Assembly: GCA_048569615.1 (NCBI GenBank)
Contig: JBLIRK010000040.1
Location: 1 to 28,551 of the forward strand
Reading direction: 5' to 3'
Source: JAYEPK01 sp048569615
GTDB lineage: Archaea > Thermoplasmatota > Penumbrarchaeia > Penumbrarchaeales > Penumbrarchaeaceae
Length of the DNA stretch: 28,551 nucleotides
Below, piece after piece: positions 13,852 to 23,000 of this stretch. Position 1 is the first letter of the stretch. Each line of letters begins with the position of its first letter. Position numbers and translations under genes: made by a program. The notes below the pieces were generated by a model. That model was not told the origin of the DNA, made no database searches, and saw only the letters and a list, made by a program, of their open reading frames with translations.

Positions 13852-14868
13852 ATGAAGGCAGTAATTCTTGCGGGAGGCTCGGGAGAGCGGTTCTGGCCCC
13901 TTTCAACCCCTGAGACGCCGAAGCAGTTCCTCAAGCTCTTCGGAGAAAGCTCTCTGATAAGGCAGACACTTGACCGATTGCTGGTCAGGTTCGCACCGAG
14001 TGAGGTCCTCGTAGTTACTTCAAGGGACCAGGTGGAAAGGACCTCCAGGGAGCTCCCGGAGATCCCGGCGGAGAACATCCTCGGGGAGCCCAAAAGGCGG
14101 AATACGGCTCCGGCCTGCGCACTCGCAGCCGTATCCTGCGGCCCGGATGAGGTTCTCTTCACCGTTCCGGCGGACCACATGATACTCGACACGGGATCCT
14201 TTTTCGATAGCTTTGATACTGCCCTTGAGGGACTTGGGAGTGTGGATGGTCTCTTCACCTTCGGGATCCCTCCTTCTCGGCCTGAGACCGGATACGGTTA
14301 TATCCAGGCCGGAGAGGAGGTCCTGCCCGGTATATTTCGTGTAACGAGGTTCCTGGAGAAGCCCGACAGGGAGAAGGCCGAGGAGTTCATCCGGAACGGT
14401 AGGATGTTCTGGAATTCGGGTATGTTCCTCTGGAAGGCGGGGACCTTCCTGAGGGAGCTCGAGAGATGTTCTCCCGACATTTTCGGACACTTCAGGGACC
14501 TGGACCCGCGGGACCGCGGGGAAATGGATAGGGCATATGACAAACTCCCTTCGAGGAGCGTTGATTATGGAGTGATGGAGCTCTCCGATGCTGTTAACAT
14601 GGTGGAGGGTAAATTCCCATGGTCCGATGTGGGCTCCTGGGGCTCGATCCTGGAGTTCCGCGGCGGTTCCGAGGAAAGCCCGGATTTGATACTTGTCGAT
14701 TCGAAGAATGTCCTGGTGCACAAGGAAAGCCCGAGGAAGGTCGCTGTCGTAGGGGTGGACGGGATCATTGTTGTGGAGACCGGAGATTCCATCCTGGTCT
14801 GCTCCGAAAAGGGAGCCCAGAGCGTGAGGGAGGCTGCGAGGAAGGCCCGCTCTGACGGAAAAGACTGA
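13852..14868 (+). CDS. manC: Mannose-1-phosphate guanylyltransferase
   Basis: Makes GDP-mannose from mannose-1-phosphate and GTP in the cytoplasm, feeding surface glycans or protein glycosylation. The 338-aa protein shows the complete nucleotidyltransferase motif series: LAGGSGERFWPLS near the start, PETPKQFLKL, EPKRRNTAPA, PADHMI, ETGYGYI, RFLEKPD, FWNSGMF, DYGVMEL and WSDVGSW. It lacks the C-terminal phosphomannose isomerase cupin of long bifunctional forms, so it is the short monofunctional type. I use ATG 13852 because AAGGTG lies 5 nt upstream and the Rossmann strand MKAVILAGG starts there; an in-frame GTG at 13837 would add five unlikely residues. It lies between the HEAT-repeat and UbiA genes, all on the plus strand. 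Confidence 0.93.
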   Translation: MKAVILAGGSGERFWPLSTPETPKQFLKLFGESSLIRQTLDRLLVRFAPSEVLVVTSRDQVERTSRELPEIPAENILGEPKRRNTAPACALAAVSCGPDEVLFTVPADHMILDTGSFFDSFDTALEGLGSVDGLFTFGIPPSRPETGYGYIQAGEEVLPGIFRVTRFLEKPDREKAEEFIRNGRMFWNSGMFLWKAGTFLRELERCSPDIFGHFRDLDPRDRGEMDRAYDKLPSRSVDYGVMELSDAVNMVEGKFPWSDVGSWGSILEFRGGSEESPDLILVDSKNVLVHKESPRKVAVVGVDGIIVVETGDSILVCSEKGAQSVREAARKARSDGKD

Positions 14869-14914
14869 AGGTCATTGGGAAAGTATTCTATTTGTCCAAG
14901 TTGTATCCGTCCAT

Positions 14915-15835
14915 GTGTCCTTGTTGGAAGATGCGATCGACGTTCTGAAACTGGGGAGGCTCCATTTCCTATTCGGCGGATTCCTGATATACTCCCTAGG
15001 AGCCCTCCTGGCAGTTGAGACCGGAGCGGAGGGCGACCTGATGAAGTTCATCTTCGGTTATGTTGTATTCTTCCCCGCCCATCTTTCCGTATCCTACAGC
15101 AACGACCTGTACGACATGGAAGCGGACAGATATAATACGCCCTCCCCGTTCTCAGGTGGCAGCGGCGTGCTGCTCAGGAGGCCCGAGCTTGCACCTTGGG
15201 CCAAGGGCATCTCCATCGGATTGATGGGGGTTTCCTTTATCCTTTCGCTGATCTTCATGTTCGTATACGGGAGGAGCGTGGTATTTCCGCTTCTGGTTGT
15301 CTTCGGGTGCTTCCTCGGCTGGTCCTATACCGGCCCGCCCTTGAGATTGGCCTACAGGAGGATGGGGGAAGTGGCTACCGTGACTGCGGTGGGCCTGGTC
15401 GTGCTTTTCATGGGTTTCTTCGTGATGACGGGGGATTCCCCTTCCGTGATCCTGTTCTTCCTTCTCCCACAGCTCCTGTACGGTGTCCAGTTCATCATGA
15501 ATGTTCAGATACCCGATATGGAGGCCGACAGGAAGGGCGGGAAGACGACCATGGTCGTCCTCTACGGCAGACGCTTCTCATTCATAATACAGTTCCTGAC
15601 TGCCGCCTTTGCGACATTGATATATTCTTCCGTTTGGCTCTTCAGGATCGGACCTGTCTGGGACATAATGGGTATAATGGCTGTGATATCTCTGGTGCCT
15701 CTGCTTGCCTCGATCCCTTCGTTGGTACTGAGGCCCCGCAGAAAGGAGCCAGCCGTCAAGCTGGTAACAATATCGATGGGTTCCATGTTCGCCTTCCTGA
15801 TCATTGCTGACCTCTATCTTCTGCTCGGCCCGTAG
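14915..15835 (+). CDS. UbiA-family prenyltransferase
   Basis: A 306-aa integral membrane enzyme with about eight or nine helices. It carries both Asp-rich motifs of the family, NDLYDMEADR (about 68-77, N-D-x-x-D-x-x-x-D) and IPDMEADRKGGKTT (about 199-212), which bind the Mg-diphosphate of a polyprenyl donor. The SGGSG after the first motif and the overall pattern look closer to MenA-like (quinone) enzymes than to archaeal DGGGP synthases, which usually have a different sequence there. The aromatic or other acceptor cannot be fixed. The GTG at 14915 is the start; an out-of-frame ATG at 14913 opens only a 12-codon frame. Its last 35 bases overlap the end of the convergent phosphoesterase gene. 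Confidence 0.85.
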   Translation: MSLLEDAIDVLKLGRLHFLFGGFLIYSLGALLAVETGAEGDLMKFIFGYVVFFPAHLSVSYSNDLYDMEADRYNTPSPFSGGSGVLLRRPELAPWAKGISIGLMGVSFILSLIFMFVYGRSVVFPLLVVFGCFLGWSYTGPPLRLAYRRMGEVATVTAVGLVVLFMGFFVMTGDSPSVILFFLLPQLLYGVQFIMNVQIPDMEADRKGGKTTMVVLYGRRFSFIIQFLTAAFATLIYSSVWLFRIGPVWDIMGIMAVISLVPLLASIPSLVLRPRRKEPAVKLVTISMGSMFAFLIIADLYLLLGP

Positions 15836-16556
15836 GGCCGCCCAGGCGGTCAATGAGCCTGGTCCGTTCTCCGGTCCTCACATTGACCCTCTCGAGGATC
15901 AAACGGTCCCCGTCCATCTCGATGATATTGAAGGACGGGTACGTTCTTCCCTTCAGCCTTCTCGTGCAGGCGGTCCCCGCCGTTACGAAATGGGTCCCCT
16001 GAAGGTTCCAGATCCAGGGCAGATGTCTGTGTCCCGAAAGGACCAGATCGAGCTTCAGATCGATGCATACTGCCAGGACGTCCCCGGCATCCGAGAGTAT
16101 GTTCCATTCCCTGCCCGTCATGGGAACGGGAATTATATGGTGATGAAGGGCCAGGATCCGGACCTTGTCCTTTGAAAGGGCGCGCTCGATCAAGGGATAG
16201 TTATGACGTCCGATCTTCCCATCGTCCAGGTCAGGCTCGCTGGAATCCATTCCCTGAACCACTACAATATCGTTCTCGAAATGGGGTTTCCGGGTGCCGA
16301 ACAGCTCCTCGAATAGAACGTAGCCGCCGTTATATGAATCGTGGTTTCCGGGGACCACCAGGCACCTTGGATCTATCCTGTCCATGAATTCTTTGGCCTT
16401 ATCGTATTCGTGGGGGTGGCCGTTCATGGTCAAGTCCCCGGTCAATATGACTAGGTCCATATCGGGTTGGTTCATTGTTCGTATCACATTATCCCCCCAT
16501 TCCGGAACGTAGTTGTCTGAGGAGACGTGGATATCGGAGATGTGTGCTATCCTCAT
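15801..16556 (-). CDS. Calcineurin-like metallophosphoesterase
   Basis: A 251-aa cytoplasmic hydrolase of the two-metal calcineurin superfamily. All metal ligands are visible: D8 and H10 in HISDIH, D41 in TGDL, N71-H72 in PGNHD, an ALHHH motif around 142, and SGHRH around 175. The layout resembles CpdA/Icc-type (class III) cyclic nucleotide phosphodiesterases, but these are also active on other phosphodiesters, so substrate assignment is open. GGGTGGT just upstream selects ATG 16556 over an in-frame GTG at 16565. It converges on the UbiA gene and overlaps it by 35 bp; its C-terminal Arg/Gly-rich tail is encoded in the overlap. It is divergent from mntP, with 83 bp between them. Confidence 0.88.
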   Translation of the reverse strand: MRIAHISDIHVSSDNYVPEWGDNVIRTMNQPDMDLVILTGDLTMNGHPHEYDKAKEFMDRIDPRCLVVPGNHDSYNGGYVLFEELFGTRKPHFENDIVVVQGMDSSEPDLDDGKIGRHNYPLIERALSKDKVRILALHHHIIPVPMTGREWNILSDAGDVLAVCIDLKLDLVLSGHRHLPWIWNLQGTHFVTAGTACTRRLKGRTYPSFNIIEMDGDRLILERVNVRTGERTRLIDRLGGPTGRAEDRGQQ

Positions 16557-16584
16557 GGGAACCACCCGGAGAGCTTATCCCTCG

Positions 16585-16597
16585 ATTAAATAATTAA
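16585..16597 (+). promoter_or_regulatory. TATA region of mntP
   Basis: ATTAAATAATTAA lies 43-55 nt before the mntP start and predicts a leader of about 20-25 nt that contains the ribosome-site hairpin. Confidence 0.35.
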
Positions 16598-16621
16598 CTT
16601 TAATAGCAATGGTATTTTTCC

Positions 16622-16634
16622 CACCTGAAAGGTG
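16622..16634 (+). promoter_or_regulatory. Hairpin sequestering the mntP ribosome-binding site
   Basis: CACCTGAAAGGTG forms a 5-bp stem with a GAA loop. The 3' arm AGGTG is the only Shine-Dalgarno-like sequence before ATG 16640 (spacing 5). Folding would hide it, so translation may be conditional. It is far smaller than the known yybP-ykoY Mn riboswitch and shows none of its conserved loops. Confidence 0.4.
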
Positions 16635-16639
16635 CCCGG

Positions 16640-17203
16640 ATGGATCTTGTCTACATCTTCCTCGTTGCCGGAGTTCTGGCCATAGATGCCTTTGTGGTCT
16701 CCATCTCCTGCGGGATCTCCCATAGCAGACCGGACTTCAGGTTCTGCACCAGGCTTTCCCTCCTTTTCGGATCCATGCAGGCTCTCCTTTTCGGACTCGG
16801 ATTCCTGCTGGGGGCCGGGATCGAATGGCTGATATCCAGCCTGGACCATTACATTGCATTTGCCCTCCTCTCCTTCGTCGGAGGAAGGATGATATTCTCA
16901 TCCATCAGGGGATGGAAGAAAGAGAGGGAGTGCAGGATGATAGGGTTCAGGACACTTGTGGTCCTTTCCGTCGCGACCTCCATCGATGCTTTTGCCGTCG
17001 GGATCACTTTTGCCGTTCTCGATATATCCATAATCCTCTCGATGGTAATAATCGGAATAGTCACCTTCATGCTCTCCTATTTGGGTGTGAAGATAGGCGA
17101 CGGACTTACCGGAAAGTACGACAAGTTGGCTGAGATATTCGCGGGACTCGTTCTCATTGGTCTGGGACTTAGAGTGCTTGTCCAGCACCTCTTCGGTATG
17201 TGA
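16640..17203 (+). CDS. mntP: Manganese efflux pump MntP
   Basis: A 187-aa protein with six membrane helices arranged as two inverted three-helix halves. Each half begins with the conserved acidic motif: LAIDAFVVSISCG (D16) and ATSIDAFAVGITFA (about 110-125). The GGRMIF and LGVKIGD stretches are also typical of MntP/YebN. It exports Mn(II) and prevents Mn toxicity; members occur in bacteria and archaea. Its length matches the usual 180-190 aa. A promoter and a short leader with a ribosome-site hairpin stand upstream. It is a single gene with convergent orientation to the 705-aa surface protein, whose stop codon is directly adjacent. Confidence 0.92.
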   Translation: MDLVYIFLVAGVLAIDAFVVSISCGISHSRPDFRFCTRLSLLFGSMQALLFGLGFLLGAGIEWLISSLDHYIAFALLSFVGGRMIFSSIRGWKKERECRMIGFRTLVVLSVATSIDAFAVGITFAVLDISIILSMVIIGIVTFMLSYLGVKIGDGLTGKYDKLAEIFAGLVLIGLGLRVLVQHLFGM

Positions 17204-19321
17204 TCATCCGTTCTTTCTCCGGGACCGGAGCTTTTCCATTACATCTTCGATCTTGTCCTTCATGAGATATCCCGCAAGGACCAATATAACGAGAACCAGC
17301 ACCAGAACTATGTATGTGAACGGATCCATCAGAAAGGACGGGACTTTGAAACTCCCACCTCCCCCAACCTTTTCCAGATATATGTTTGGGATCTTCCTGT
17401 CATCAAGGGATGTGAGGTTCAGCTCTATCTTTTGGTCTCTGTAGCCTTCCATCGAGGCGATGATTATCGTCTCGGATAATCTCGCTTGAATGTTATACGA
17501 GCCCTCTCCGTCGGTTGTGGTGGATTTTCCGGTTCCCAGGACTATTACAGCGCCCTTCAACGGAACACCCCCCTCGCCGTACACCTTCCCGATCAGGTTC
17601 ACGGTATCCCTTACGGTGAACTGCCATAACTTCATCACCGAGGGATTCCCCGCAAGGTCGGTACCGATGGCGGAAACGATGTATGTCCTTCCCGGCTCCA
17701 TCCTCTCGTCGGTTTCGAATATGAATCCATTTCCTTCCTGCCTTACGGAACCTGAGGCGTTCTCCACCTCCATTGATATTCCTCCGGGGTCCATATCCTC
17801 GTTGAAAATGATCCCTATGACCGCATCATCATCCTGTCCGGCGCCCAGGGGAAACCAATCTATCGCCAATGGCGGGGAATTGTCCACGGTGATGTAAACA
17901 TCCACGGTCCTTTCATTGTATGCCAGGTCGTAGGCGGTGATGGTGATCCTGTGGTGGCCCGAGCTCATGCCGACCGTGATCCTTTCAATGTCGCTCTCAA
18001 GCCTTGACGAGCGGTTTCCATCCACGGAATAAATGAACTTCAAGATACCGGATACAAGGTCATCCGCTTTCCAGGAGATATCGATCCTGTTCTTGTTCGT
18101 GTATGTGCCGTTGATCGGCTCCTGCAATTCCAGGACCGGGTCGGATAGGTCCACGGTAAAGGTCGAGGAGGCCTCGAAGGTTCTCCCCGCCTGGTCCTCG
18201 GCTCGCACGTGGACCTCATGAACACCCTCATCCAGGTCCATCAAGTTGAAATCTTTCCTGTCTCCCAGTTCCAGCCATCCCCCTCTGTCCCAGCGTATGG
18301 AGAATTTTTTCAGGTCACCTTCCGGGTCGCTCCCCCTCCATTTGACGAGTGCGGAGGAGCTGTTCAGGTAGATCCCATCCGCAGGGGAGTCGATCATGAC
18401 GAAAGGGTCCTGAAGGTCGATGGTGAAGTTCACGACCCTGGAAGCTGTATTCCCCGCATTGTCGAAGACCATGACCTCGGCGACGCCCGGTCCGCCTTTG
18501 GGCAAGGCGGTAACATACTGCTCCTCGAGCCCGTTGTCCACCCATCCTCCGCTGTTGATCTTCACCATGTATTTCGAGATGCCGCTGACCTGATCCTCTC
18601 CCTCCCAAGAAACCGTCAGCTCGGGATCGGTAAGGAAAGCACCCTCGGCAGGGGAACTGATGCGCAGGTCCGGGGCATCCGAGTCAATTGTGATATCGAT
18701 AGAGGTCGTGTTCCAGTTGGACGCTTTGTCCACGGCCCTTACCTCTATCCTGTGATGCCCCTGCTCTATTTCGGTGAAAGTGTGTGTGGTCTCCAGCATC
18801 TTGTCTATCCAGGTATCATCGTTCAAGTGGATGAAATATTTCTCGATCCCGGAGATCACATCGAGGCCGTACCATGCGACCACTATCATGTCCTCATTGG
18901 TGGATGTATTGTCGGAGGGTTTGTCTATCCGAACATAGGGTGGCTCTCCTTCCGGCAGAGCGGTCACCGAGGAGCTCGGATCGCTTTCGATCGGACCGCT
19001 GAGGGCGGTCACGAAGTATGTATAGGTAATGAGATTGATGACCTGTGTGTCCCTGAAGTTCGTGATATCCCTGTCCGTGGTGAATATCAACTCCTCTTCC
19101 CCCGGCTTCTCGGCCCTGTAGATATTGTATCCAGTAACGGTGGCTCCTCCTATCTGTGGAGGCTGCCACTCAAGAATTACTAAACCATTCCCGGGAATGG
19201 CCTTCAGAAGCTCGGGAGAGCCGATGTCCCTTGTGGGTATCTGCTCAGCTATCGCTGTGACGGATGCGATGAGAAGGACAGCTAGGAATGCCAACTGGAT
19301 CGATGTTCTGCTCCGGGACAA
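17204..19321 (-). CDS. Membrane-anchored surface protein with FN3 and Ig-like repeats
   Basis: A 705-aa exported protein. A signal peptide (about 1-25) is followed by a fibronectin type III domain (about 38-125). Then come four homologous Ig-like units of about 90 residues, each opening with a P-x-x-x-I-x-x-P element and containing a D-x-x-S/G-I-x-K/x-F motif (about 128-490). An SbsA-like Ig domain (about 490-585) with FNEDMDPGG follows, then a carboxypeptidase regulatory-like fold (about 590-660). A C-terminal membrane helix (about 678-697) with a basic tail anchors it. N-glycosylation sequons are frequent. No catalytic motif was found, so it is likely structural or adhesive. TTG 19321 is the only usable start before the signal peptide. 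The gene shares a compact divergent promoter with the isochorismatase-like gene. Confidence 0.85.
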   Translation of the reverse strand: MSRSRTSIQLAFLAVLLIASVTAIAEQIPTRDIGSPELLKAIPGNGLVILEWQPPQIGGATVTGYNIYRAEKPGEEELIFTTDRDITNFRDTQVINLITYTYFVTALSGPIESDPSSSVTALPEGEPPYVRIDKPSDNTSTNEDMIVVAWYGLDVISGIEKYFIHLNDDTWIDKMLETTHTFTEIEQGHHRIEVRAVDKASNWNTTSIDITIDSDAPDLRISSPAEGAFLTDPELTVSWEGEDQVSGISKYMVKINSGGWVDNGLEEQYVTALPKGGPGVAEVMVFDNAGNTASRVVNFTIDLQDPFVMIDSPADGIYLNSSSALVKWRGSDPEGDLKKFSIRWDRGGWLELGDRKDFNLMDLDEGVHEVHVRAEDQAGRTFEASSTFTVDLSDPVLELQEPINGTYTNKNRIDISWKADDLVSGILKFIYSVDGNRSSRLESDIERITVGMSSGHHRITITAYDLAYNERTVDVYITVDNSPPLAIDWFPLGAGQDDDAVIGIIFNEDMDPGGISMEVENASGSVRQEGNGFIFETDERMEPGRTYIVSAIGTDLAGNPSVMKLWQFTVRDTVNLIGKVYGEGGVPLKGAVIVLGTGKSTTTDGEGSYNIQARLSETIIIASMEGYRDQKIELNLTSLDDRKIPNIYLEKVGGGGSFKVPSFLMDPFTYIVLVLVLVILVLAGYLMKDKIEDVMEKLRSRRKNG

Positions 19322-19356
19322 GGTCTATCACAAGGTAATTTACCTGGTCGTTTAAA

Positions 19357-19372
19357 AGGTTTTTATACATAT
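19357..19372. promoter_or_regulatory. Overlapping divergent TATA boxes
   Basis: TTTTTATACATAT on the plus strand and ATGTATAAAAACC on the minus strand use the same bases. Each is 25-45 nt from the start codon it would serve (19399 plus, 19321 minus). Only one polymerase could form a complex at a time, so the two genes may compete for initiation. Confidence 0.45.
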
Positions 19373-19398
19373 CTGACGGTTCATGCCTTGGTGTCCGA

Positions 19399-20007
19399 TT
19401 GAAAGGAATGGAATTACTATGCGTTGATCTTCAAAATGATTTCGCTTCACCAGGGGGTGTCTACTATTCCCCGAAGGAGAGTTTAGGTTTCGTTCTCGAT
19501 GAGCTTTTCCCGTTCTTAGAGGAGAGGGAGATACTGATATCGGAGATCATCTCCGATTACAGACAGCCACGAAAGGGGGATCCGAGGGACTGCTGCAGGC
19601 CGGGGGAGTGGGGTTACCGATCACTGGTCCCGGTCGGGTTGAGGAAGGGGGATCTCTGGTTGAAGTGCATGAACTCCCCCGTCTGGACGAGGAAGGGCAT
19701 CGGCGATCCGGAAACTATTCCGGGGGAGCCCTATCCGGACCCGGGCGGATTCGAGGAATGGCTTGAAGGGGCCGTCGGAGGTCCTGACGAAGCCGGTATC
19801 GTTGTGGTTTTCGGTCTGACTCTGGACCGATGCGTGCTCTGCACGGTCCAGGAGCTATCCTTCAGAGGTTACGATGTAAGGGTTCTTATCGAAGCCACCG
19901 ATTTGAGCTCGGGTTCCCTCGAGGAGAAGGAGGGATTCCTGACCTCTATCCCTTTCATCTACTGGGGAAAAAGGATCGAATGGAATGAACTGAGGTCCAT
20001 GCTGTGA
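19399..20007 (+). CDS. Isochorismatase-fold cysteine hydrolase
   Basis: A 202-aa cytoplasmic protein of the isochorismatase/nicotinamidase superfamily. The catalytic triad is recognisable: D10 in CVDLQNDF, a Lys near residue 89 (DLWLKCMNSPVW), and the nucleophile Cys145 in GLTLDRCVLCTVQELSFRGY, which also carries the family T-x-x-x-x-T-x-x-E/D-x-x-x-x-G-Y pattern. Two extra cysteines (CC at 65-66) are unusual. Members hydrolyse amides or vinyl ethers, such as nicotinamide; no signature picks out a substrate. TTG 19399 is favoured by GGTG five bases upstream; ATG 19408 is a possible start three codons later. It lies between two large surface-protein genes on the opposite strand, with no obvious functional link. 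Confidence 0.8.
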   Translation: MKGMELLCVDLQNDFASPGGVYYSPKESLGFVLDELFPFLEEREILISEIISDYRQPRKGDPRDCCRPGEWGYRSLVPVGLRKGDLWLKCMNSPVWTRKGIGDPETIPGEPYPDPGGFEEWLEGAVGGPDEAGIVVVFGLTLDRCVLCTVQELSFRGYDVRVLIEATDLSSGSLEEKEGFLTSIPFIYWGKRIEWNELRSML

Positions 20008-20017
20008 TCTCCATCTC

Positions 20018-23000
20018 TCACCTGTGGGGTTTGTGCTCCACGGGATGCGGATGGTGATGCTGGTGGTGCGGTTCGTGCTGATGGTCCAGATGGGGTGCTT
20101 TCTTTTCCTCTTCCAGGACCATCTCCTCGTCATGGTCGTAGTTGGTTTCTCTCTTGACATGCAGGAGCGCTCCCGCAACGGCTGCTGCGGCCAGTATGAC
20201 TATCGCGGATGCTATCATTATGACCAAGAGAAGGTTCTTGTCGATCCATCCGTCCTTCATTGCATCCTCTTCCTCAGGCATGCTGTCCTTGTCACCTGGA
20301 TCCGTTCCGGCAAGGAACTCTTCCAGGTTGGTGAATCCGTCGGAATCGAGGTCCTCCCCGGAATCGTCGAGGAGAGGATTAAGACCGTGCAAGAATTCCC
20401 AGAGGTCCTCCATGCCGTCCCCGTCGCTGTCCGCTCCGGAAACCGGAGGCTCCCGGATGTTATCGTCGTCATCATCGTCATCGGCTGAGTCCTCGACATA
20501 TTCTATTATCGAGATCTCGAACCTGTCGGACAAAGCAACATTACCCTCCCCGTCGAAGGCCTTTACGTTGAAATAGACCGAGCCGAATGCTTCCCTTGAT
20601 ATCGCCCCGCCACCGATCCACAAACCGGATCCGTCTGCCTGCATAGTGGAATTGGTCTCTCTGAGGGTTCCTCCTATCCACCAGATCAGAAATACCCGGG
20701 CGATCCCAATGTTGTCGTTGACCTCGATGGAGACCCTGAATTCTTCTCCGGCATTTACGCTGAGGATATAGTCGGGTATTCCGAAAGACGGCACATCATC
20801 GTCTTTCATTTCGAGCTTCCATCCGGGTGATGAAACGATGTTGCCGGCTTGGTCCACCGCCTTGAAGGAGTAGGTTACCGGATCCGTCGAGTTCAGAGGA
20901 AGAACGGTTGTTACCGCCCACTCCCCTTCCTTCTGCTCCTTCAGCTCCATGGATTCCGGGAAGAGAGCGGAAGACATGAGATAGACATCCGCCACCTTTA
21001 TGTTGTCTGACACGGAAACCCTGAACTCCTGTTCGTTTCCGGTTCTGCCGGGTCCGGCGGTCAGGTCTTCCTTGAACACGGGTGGATCGTCATCGAGGAC
21101 GGGTATCGAACCTCCTGGTGTCTGGTTCCAGTTGCCTGAAGTGTCCACTGCGCGGAAGATGTACGAAAAGGATGTCAGGTCCGATGGATCGAGCAGGGTG
21201 GAATATTTCCAGGTCCCGCTCTCCTTGACCATTGTTTGGTTGTGATGCTCCAGCTCGCTCTCCCTCCAGTACTCGACGTGGACTGTATCGACCCCGATGT
21301 TGTCGGTGGCCGAGATGGAGAAGGTCATTGCATCCGATGTGGAGCCGAAAACATCCGATGTTTCGGTCCCGAACCGCGGTCTGTCGTTGTCCAGTACGAG
21401 AACTGAGCCTGAGTGGGAGCCGTTGATGTTCCTGCTGAGGTCCGAAGCGATGATCCTGTAACCGATCGTGCCGATCCTGTCCTCGGGCATGGGAAGCGCA
21501 TAATTCCAAAGGTCCTCTCCGGACCGGATCATCGGCTCTTTTTCCATTTCCGCGATCCCTTCCCAGCCGTAGGTTATGGAAACATCCTCCATTCCGATGT
21601 TGTCCGTGGCCCAGATCGAGAATGTCAACGTCTCTCCCGTCGTTGCCGTTCCGGGCGTCAGGTCTCCGATCACGGCTGGCTCGTCGTTGTCCAGGACCTC
21701 TATTTCGAACCACCCTGTGGTGTTCCAGTTCCCGGGAGTATCCCTCGCACCGATCCGCAGTGAGAAGTTTCCGGAGTAGTTCGCCGGAACCTCTATGGCT
21801 GCCGTCCAGTTCTTTTCATATGTAGTGAGAGCGGTCGTTGTGGCATTTCTCACTTCCTGACCTTTGAAAAGGACCTCCGCCTGGACACTGTCCACGCCGG
21901 CTTCGTCATCCACAAGGCATCTGAGGTCGTATGTATCCCCTGTTGTGGCTTCCTTCGGGGAGAGAAGTTCGATCTTCGGGGGTTTCAGGTCAACGGAAAG
22001 GTTGGCAGTGAAGGGGAGGAAGTTGTACCCGGTCACCGTGATGTTTACAGGTTCGAAACCCTCCGTATGGAAATCGAATTGGGCCTTCCCGTTCCTGTCG
22101 GTGATATTGTAGCCATAGTAACCGGACTGCTGGAGGCACACAAGGGCATTTCTGACCGCAGAACCGTTCATGTCCTTTACGGTTAGATTGAAATTCGAAT
22201 TGTTCCTGCTTATCCCCGGAGGCAGTGTGATGTTGAAATCCTGGGGCTCTGCGGTCCGGACGAAGGGTTCCGGATCACCCATCAGGTTCAGGCACATCTG
22301 TATCCACCTGTAAGAATTGTAACTGCCCGAATTTGAAGTGTAGAAATCCTTGGCGAATGCGAAGTGCTCTCCCATCCTTGTATTTCCCCTCATATATAGC
22401 TCCTGGGCCATCCTGAACTGATATTTCTCCGAGGGACCCCAGCCCGGGGCGCCGTAGGCATACCAGCCGTAGCGGCTGTTGCCGATGTAGGAAACTGAGC
22501 CACCATCCGCCTCCATGACATGGAGCTCTCCGATGCAGTCATTGACGGAGAACCTGTTGGCGATGCATCCGACGGAGTTCATGACCCCGATCTTGTCTCC
22601 CCCGTTGTACAGGTATATATGGGAGTTGTACATCATTCCGTTTGCAGCCGTTCCCACGCTCATTACGTTGGAGTTGCTGTGGCCTGCGTGGAAAACGTAT
22701 GATGCCCCCTGGTCAACCTTTCCCATGAACGCGGGTCTGTTGAGGTTCCCGAAGACACCTTTGGCGCTGTCGTAGAGAGATGTGGCATTGACATTGGCGG
22801 TAAGGAGCTGTTTCTTTATGAGGTCCATGCCCAGGGAAGAGTTGGTGTTGTCGTCCAGGTACTCGCCTGCGAGCGTTACGTTGTCAAGATAACCCGATGG
22901 CGGGTCCTTCTCATAGGTCAGGGTCTTGGAGACGAAGGTTTCCATCTGGGATGGAGTGTCCGCCGGGGCCCTTCCCACGATCACATCGGGTCTAAGGTCC

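Noticed and set aside
16598..16639. yybP-ykoY manganese riboswitch before mntP
   Set aside because: The leader is only about 20-40 nt, too short for the two-helix aptamer, and the conserved loop sequences are missing.
20115..20500. Plus-strand frames opposite the C25 gene 3' end
   Set aside because: They are low-complexity shadows of the Asp-, Glu- and His-rich C-terminus on the other strand.
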